In this document: in pieces, positions 60,660-64,000 of the stretch
Numbering within the stretch: position 1 is the stretch's first letter
Layout: each line of letters begins with the position of its first letter
Source of the DNA: Methanomassiliicoccaceae archaeon UBA328
GTDB lineage: Archaea > Thermoplasmatota > Thermoplasmata > Methanomassiliicoccales > Methanomethylophilaceae
DNA length: 64,000 bases
NCBI GenBank assembly: GCA_002506905.1
Contig: DAYM01000006.1
Location: forward strand, 20,345 to 84,344
Reading direction: 5' to 3'
The notes under the pieces: generated by a model
What the model was told of the DNA's origin: nothing
Databases searched by the model: none
What the model saw: the letters and a program-made list of their open reading frames with translations, nothing else
Translations under genes and position numbers: made by a program

Positions 60660-62804
60660 TTACTGGATCTCGGGCTCGGGCTTGACGACCGTATCCGTGA
60701 TCACGGTCTCCGCCTGCTCCGCTTCGGGCTCGGCAGAAACAGGTGATGCGGGGGTCTCGTGGATCTCGAACACTTCCTTGGGGGCGTAATCCGCCGGAGG
60801 CTCGAGCTTCTTCACCGACGACTTGCCGTCGGGGCTCAAAGGCAGGAGCTTCTCCATGTACTCGGCCTTCTTGGGACAGTCCACGAACGCATACTCGATG
60901 ACATCGCGGAATGTAGAGACCGTGTAGATGTCCATGGTATCGTAGTACTTCCTCTCGACCTGCACATCGTTTGCGTTATCGGCAGGGATGAGGGCCATCC
61001 TGAGTCCCGCAGATGCTGCGGCCTCGAGCTTTGCCGTTACTCCGCCAACGGGAAGGACCTTTCCCCTGACGTTCAGGCTTCCAGTCATTGCCAGATCCTG
61101 ACGTATGGGGATGTTCTCCATTGCGGACAGTATGACTGCAGCCATCGTTATCGATGCGCTGTCGCCGTCGACCCCGTCGTACGTACCGACGTACTGCAGA
61201 TGGATATCCATCTTCGAAATGTCATTGTCGCCGTATTTCTTGATGACGGCGGTGATATTCTCGACAGCTTCCTTTGCGATGTCTCCGAGACGTCCCGTGG
61301 CGATGAGCTTTCCGCCTTCCTTGGTCTGTGAAGGGGTGACCTCCGCTACCAGGGGCATGACCATTCCGGCGTACTCCGCAAGACCGTTGTTGGCACCGAG
61401 GACCGCAAGACCGTTGACGTATCCGACGGCAGATCCCTTGGTGTTTATGAGGTGATAGGCTTCGAGTCCTTCCGCCTGACGGCTGGCAATCTGCATCTCG
61501 AGTCCGCGTGCGGACTGTTTCGCATCGAGGATATCCTGCATGGAGACCATGTCCTTTCCCCTTGTGACCGCAAGGTCACCGGAAACACGGATAAGACCTC
61601 CGAGCTCTCTGAGCCTGAGACTGAGCTTTCCTTTCTTTCCGGAACGGCGCTGGGCCTCTTTGATGATCTCTCCGATGGCGTACTTGTCGAAGGGAGGGAT
61701 CTTTTCGTCCTTGAGGACCTCCTGCGCAATGAATCTGGCTATCTTCAGACGGTTGTCGTCTGTGTCCACCATGGTGTCCCTCATGAACACTTCGTATCCG
61801 TAACCCCTGATCCTCGATCTGAGTGCAGGGTGCATACCGGATATCGCGTCGAGGTTACCGGCGCATACCAGGATGAAATCGCAGGGAACGGGCTCTGACT
61901 TGACCAAAGCTCCGGATGACCTTTCGGACTGTCCGGTGATCGCCATCTTCTTCTCCTGCATCGCAGTGAGAAGCGCCTGCTGTGATTCCAATTTGAGGAG
62001 ATTGATCTCGTCTATGAAGAGGACACCTTTGTTGGCCTTGTGGATATCCCCCGCTTCGAGTCTGTCGTGCGAGGGGGTCTCAAGACCTCCGCTCTGAAAA
62101 GGATCGTGCCTGACATCGCCGAGAAGTGCACCTGCATGTGTACCTGTGGCGTCTATGAAAGGCGGCATATCTCCCGGATCATGGCCAACCAGCACTTTCG
62201 GTACTATCATCGTCTCCGTCTTCTGACCCAGCGGGTTCCTGAAGAGCATGAGCACTATCATCACGCCGAAAAGCGCGATCAGCAAAATCGTGAAACCGTA
62301 TAAGAACGAACCTATGACTCCGAGCAGGATGATGGCTGCACACACATACAGGTATGTGGAACTCTTCTGGTTCTTCATGGCCGCCGCCTGAGCCTTCTGC
62401 TCATTCACAACGGCCTTTCCCTTTCCTGCGGGGAATACCCTTATCCTCGGTTCGTTCACATCTTCCGGATTGTGATAAGCGACTATGTCCTGAAGATCTT
62501 CTTTGGGAAGATACTCCACCATCGCGTTGGCCAGCATCGATTTTCCGGTACCGGGCTCTCCGATGAGCATGACATGTCTCTTTTGGGCTGCGGCCTTCTT
62601 GATGATCTCTACGGCTTCGTCCTGACCGATGACACGGTCGGACATCTTCTTAGGGATCTCTATATCCTTGGTAGAATTGAAGGTCTGAGCCTCTATCCAT
62701 TCCTCGAGAGGTACGGTAGTTGGTTCTTCTTTAGCAACTGATCCTATCTTATCCCCTCTTTTTGTCCTTAGTTTGTTGTTGTATATAAATCTAATTGTAA
62801 TCAC
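60660..62804 (-). CDS. lonB: archaeal LonB membrane-bound ATP-dependent protease
   Basis: 714 residues: Walker A IGEPGTGKS (about 81-89), two membrane helices inserted in the ATPase domain (about 149-192), Walker B GVLFIDEINLL, and a protease domain with catalytic Ser in DGVDGDSASITMA and Lys in GGVTAKLEAAASAG. The C-terminus has an unusual Pro/Glu-rich tail of about 60 residues. The start is GTG at 62804, overlapping the stop of the upstream gene by 4 bases (GTGA); no other start codon is available before conserved sequence. It removes unfolded and membrane proteins. Confidence 0.92.
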   Translation of the reverse strand: MITIRFIYNNKLRTKRGDKIGSVAKEEPTTVPLEEWIEAQTFNSTKDIEIPKKMSDRVIGQDEAVEIIKKAAAQKRHVMLIGEPGTGKSMLANAMVEYLPKEDLQDIVAYHNPEDVNEPRIRVFPAGKGKAVVNEQKAQAAAMKNQKSSTYLYVCAAIILLGVIGSFLYGFTILLIALFGVMIVLMLFRNPLGQKTETMIVPKVLVGHDPGDMPPFIDATGTHAGALLGDVRHDPFQSGGLETPSHDRLEAGDIHKANKGVLFIDEINLLKLESQQALLTAMQEKKMAITGQSERSSGALVKSEPVPCDFILVCAGNLDAISGMHPALRSRIRGYGYEVFMRDTMVDTDDNRLKIARFIAQEVLKDEKIPPFDKYAIGEIIKEAQRRSGKKGKLSLRLRELGGLIRVSGDLAVTRGKDMVSMQDILDAKQSARGLEMQIASRQAEGLEAYHLINTKGSAVGYVNGLAVLGANNGLAEYAGMVMPLVAEVTPSQTKEGGKLIATGRLGDIAKEAVENITAVIKKYGDNDISKMDIHLQYVGTYDGVDGDSASITMAAVILSAMENIPIRQDLAMTGSLNVRGKVLPVGGVTAKLEAAASAGLRMALIPADNANDVQVERKYYDTMDIYTVSTFRDVIEYAFVDCPKKAEYMEKLLPLSPDGKSSVKKLEPPADYAPKEVFEIHETPASPVSAEPEAEQAETVITDTVVKPEPEIQ

Positions 62805-63898
62805 TTCTTGGGAAGACCCTTCTTCTTATCTTCTCTGACAGCAAGGTACAGACCGAGTATGATCGCTCCTCCGAGAGCCGCCATTATGGCATATTCGAGA
62901 TACTGGCTCTCGTACCAGGGATCCGCATCGTACTTGGTCTCGCTGTATACGGGATAGTCGAAATAGGCTCCTCCCGATGACGGATAATAACCTGCAACGT
63001 GATCTGTATTGACCGTCTCCGCGGAACAGAGGAGATATTTGTTGGAACTTCCCTGATTCCATGTGACGTCGACGGGATACCATTTGTCGTTGTCCATCAT
63101 GACGGCGTTCCATGCGTGTCCTTCCAACTCCGGAGTGGTGTATCCGATTATAGTATAGCAGGTGATATCGTACTTCTGGCACAGTACCTGGAATCCTCTG
63201 GAGAATCCGTCGCACACGACCAATTTCGAATCCGAGACCAGGGCACCGTAGGCATCATGGGCGTAGGGGTCCCTGTCATCGTTCTTGTAATTGCTGTCGT
63301 AGGAAAGCCTCGATGTGAGGTATGAGTTGATATTGCCTATCATCGTACGCAGATCGGTAGTACCGACGTCGTATGCTTCGATGGCATCGTTGAGAGCGTC
63401 GACCTTCTCCTGAAGCTCGTTGTTATCGGTCTCCGGATCGTCTGCGTAGTTCTCGTCCATGACCACGGTAAGTGCCATACCGGAAACGCACGTGAGGTCG
63501 CCTACTGCAGAGGTCGTGTAATCCCATTCGATATACGACTCTCCCCAAGTGCACAAAGCAAGGGGGGCCTCCATCTTCAATGCGAAGAATGCCGAAGAGA
63601 CCTCCTTCTTTACCAACGATTCCACATATTCCAGGCCTTTTTCCGAATCCGCGTAGATGGGATACTTAAGGGTTATGTCGACGGTCAGATCTGCAGCGGT
63701 CACCGCCCCGATCTCATCATAGATCACCTTGGCATTATCGCTGAGTTGGTCGTAGAATGAAGTGAAATCACTGTCGTATGTGTAATCCTCGTCCTCGGCA
63801 GAGGCCGAGCTAAGCATGCATCCGAAAGATGATATCATAACGAAGACTACAACTGTTAGGGACAGAACGGTATGGCCTCTGCTCATTGCGACGGACAT
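62801..63898 (-). CDS. exported transglutaminase-like protein with C-terminal anchor
   Basis: 365 residues. An N-terminal signal peptide is likely cut after the SASA at residues 31-34; the exported part has a transglutaminase-like triad: Cys in KLVVCDGFSRGFQVL, His in LEGHAWNAVMM, Asp in WYPVDVTWNQGS. Near the end a membrane helix (YAIMAALGGAIILGLYLAV) and basic tail (REDKKKGLPKK) anchor it. Such domains act as cysteine proteases, cross-linkers or peptide ligases outside the cell. The ATG at 63886 is an alternative start. lonB follows with a 4-base overlap. The 102 bases beyond 63898 hold no recognisable gene. Confidence 0.8.
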   Translation of the reverse strand: MSVAMSRGHTVLSLTVVVFVMISSFGCMLSSASAEDEDYTYDSDFTSFYDQLSDNAKVIYDEIGAVTAADLTVDITLKYPIYADSEKGLEYVESLVKKEVSSAFFALKMEAPLALCTWGESYIEWDYTTSAVGDLTCVSGMALTVVMDENYADDPETDNNELQEKVDALNDAIEAYDVGTTDLRTMIGNINSYLTSRLSYDSNYKNDDRDPYAHDAYGALVSDSKLVVCDGFSRGFQVLCQKYDITCYTIIGYTTPELEGHAWNAVMMDNDKWYPVDVTWNQGSSNKYLLCSAETVNTDHVAGYYPSSGGAYFDYPVYSETKYDADPWYESQYLEYAIMAALGGAIILGLYLAVREDKKKGLPKK

Positions 63899-64000
63899 GT
63901 GGTACGCCTTATTAAGGTGTCGGTAACCATATCGTTACATAGTTTCTGTATCAGGATACATCTTCGTTGTGGCTGCGGCGCCTGTATGCGATGATCAGGA

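Noticed and set aside
1..64000. tRNA, rRNA, CRISPR arrays, insertion sequences, prophage
   Set aside because: No cloverleaf-like sequences in the gaps, no regularly spaced repeats, no transposase or integrase frames were found by eye.

Overview
The window is chromosomal DNA of a methanogenic archaeon, most likely of the order Methanomassiliicoccales (Thermoplasmatota), probably host-associated. The evidence is a methanogenesis marker protein 11 gene, an MtaA/MtbA-type methylcobamide:coenzyme M methyltransferase, sn-glycerol-1-phosphate dehydrogenase (archaeal lipids), archaeal LonB, archaeosine TGT, KEOPS Pcc1, Pth2, NadM, and TATA boxes about 25 nt upstream of start codons (leaderless transcripts). 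None of the roughly 55 intact genes stops at TAG, while TAG occurs inside two otherwise recognisable genes. That fits a lineage that reads UAG as pyrrolysine, although no pyl genes lie here. The order-level call is inference.

Layout. 1-7.8 kb: membrane protein, small winged-helix protein, Fic protein, MFS transporter plus methanogenesis marker 11, a frameshifted cation/proton antiporter, RarA. 7.8-12.8 kb: metal ABC transporter with an AT-rich operator region, then a large decayed secreted repeat protein. 12.8-19.7 kb: acetyltransferase with an in-frame TAG, DEAD-box helicase, NSS transporter, a collapsed trp operon (trpE with three frameshifts; trpG fused to trpA by deletion), ACT protein, nitroreductase. 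20-29 kb: argCJBD on the minus strand, dihydrouridine synthase, then argG-argH on the plus strand. 29-31.4 kb: GNAT acetyltransferase, MetY, a hypothetical gene. 31.5-42.4 kb: thiamine region: thiD-thiN fusion, amino acid permease, FKBP isomerase, MtaA/MtbA methyltransferase, then thiE and a bacterial-style thiazole cluster (thiS, thiF, thiG, thiH, tenI-like, thiM) that is partly decayed. 42.4-46 kb: carbonic anhydrase, Pth2, TGT, Pcc1. 46-50.5 kb: leuA/cimA-leuC-leuD-leuB, preceded by a probable Leu/Ile leader peptide and an RBS-sequestering hairpin. 50.5-64 kb: large surface protein, charged protein, superoxide reductase, flavoprotein, G1P dehydrogenase, PurC, nadM-pncC-E1-like operon, a surface-protein remnant, and a transglutaminase-like gene coupled to lonB.

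Themes. Arginine and leucine/isoleucine synthesis look functional, while the tryptophan locus is dead, which suggests reliance on external tryptophan. Thiamine synthesis combines archaeal (ThiD-ThiN) and bacterial (ThiE, ThiGH) routes. Several secreted-protein genes on the plus strand are broken. Every single-base frameshift I could resolve has the same direction (one base missing), so real decay and assembly error must be separated. The most novel-looking element is the leu leader: a 13-residue peptide with Leu-Ile-Leu-Leu codons whose coding sequence forms the 5' arm of a hairpin that hides the leuA ribosome-binding site. No tRNA, rRNA, CRISPR array or insertion sequence was seen.
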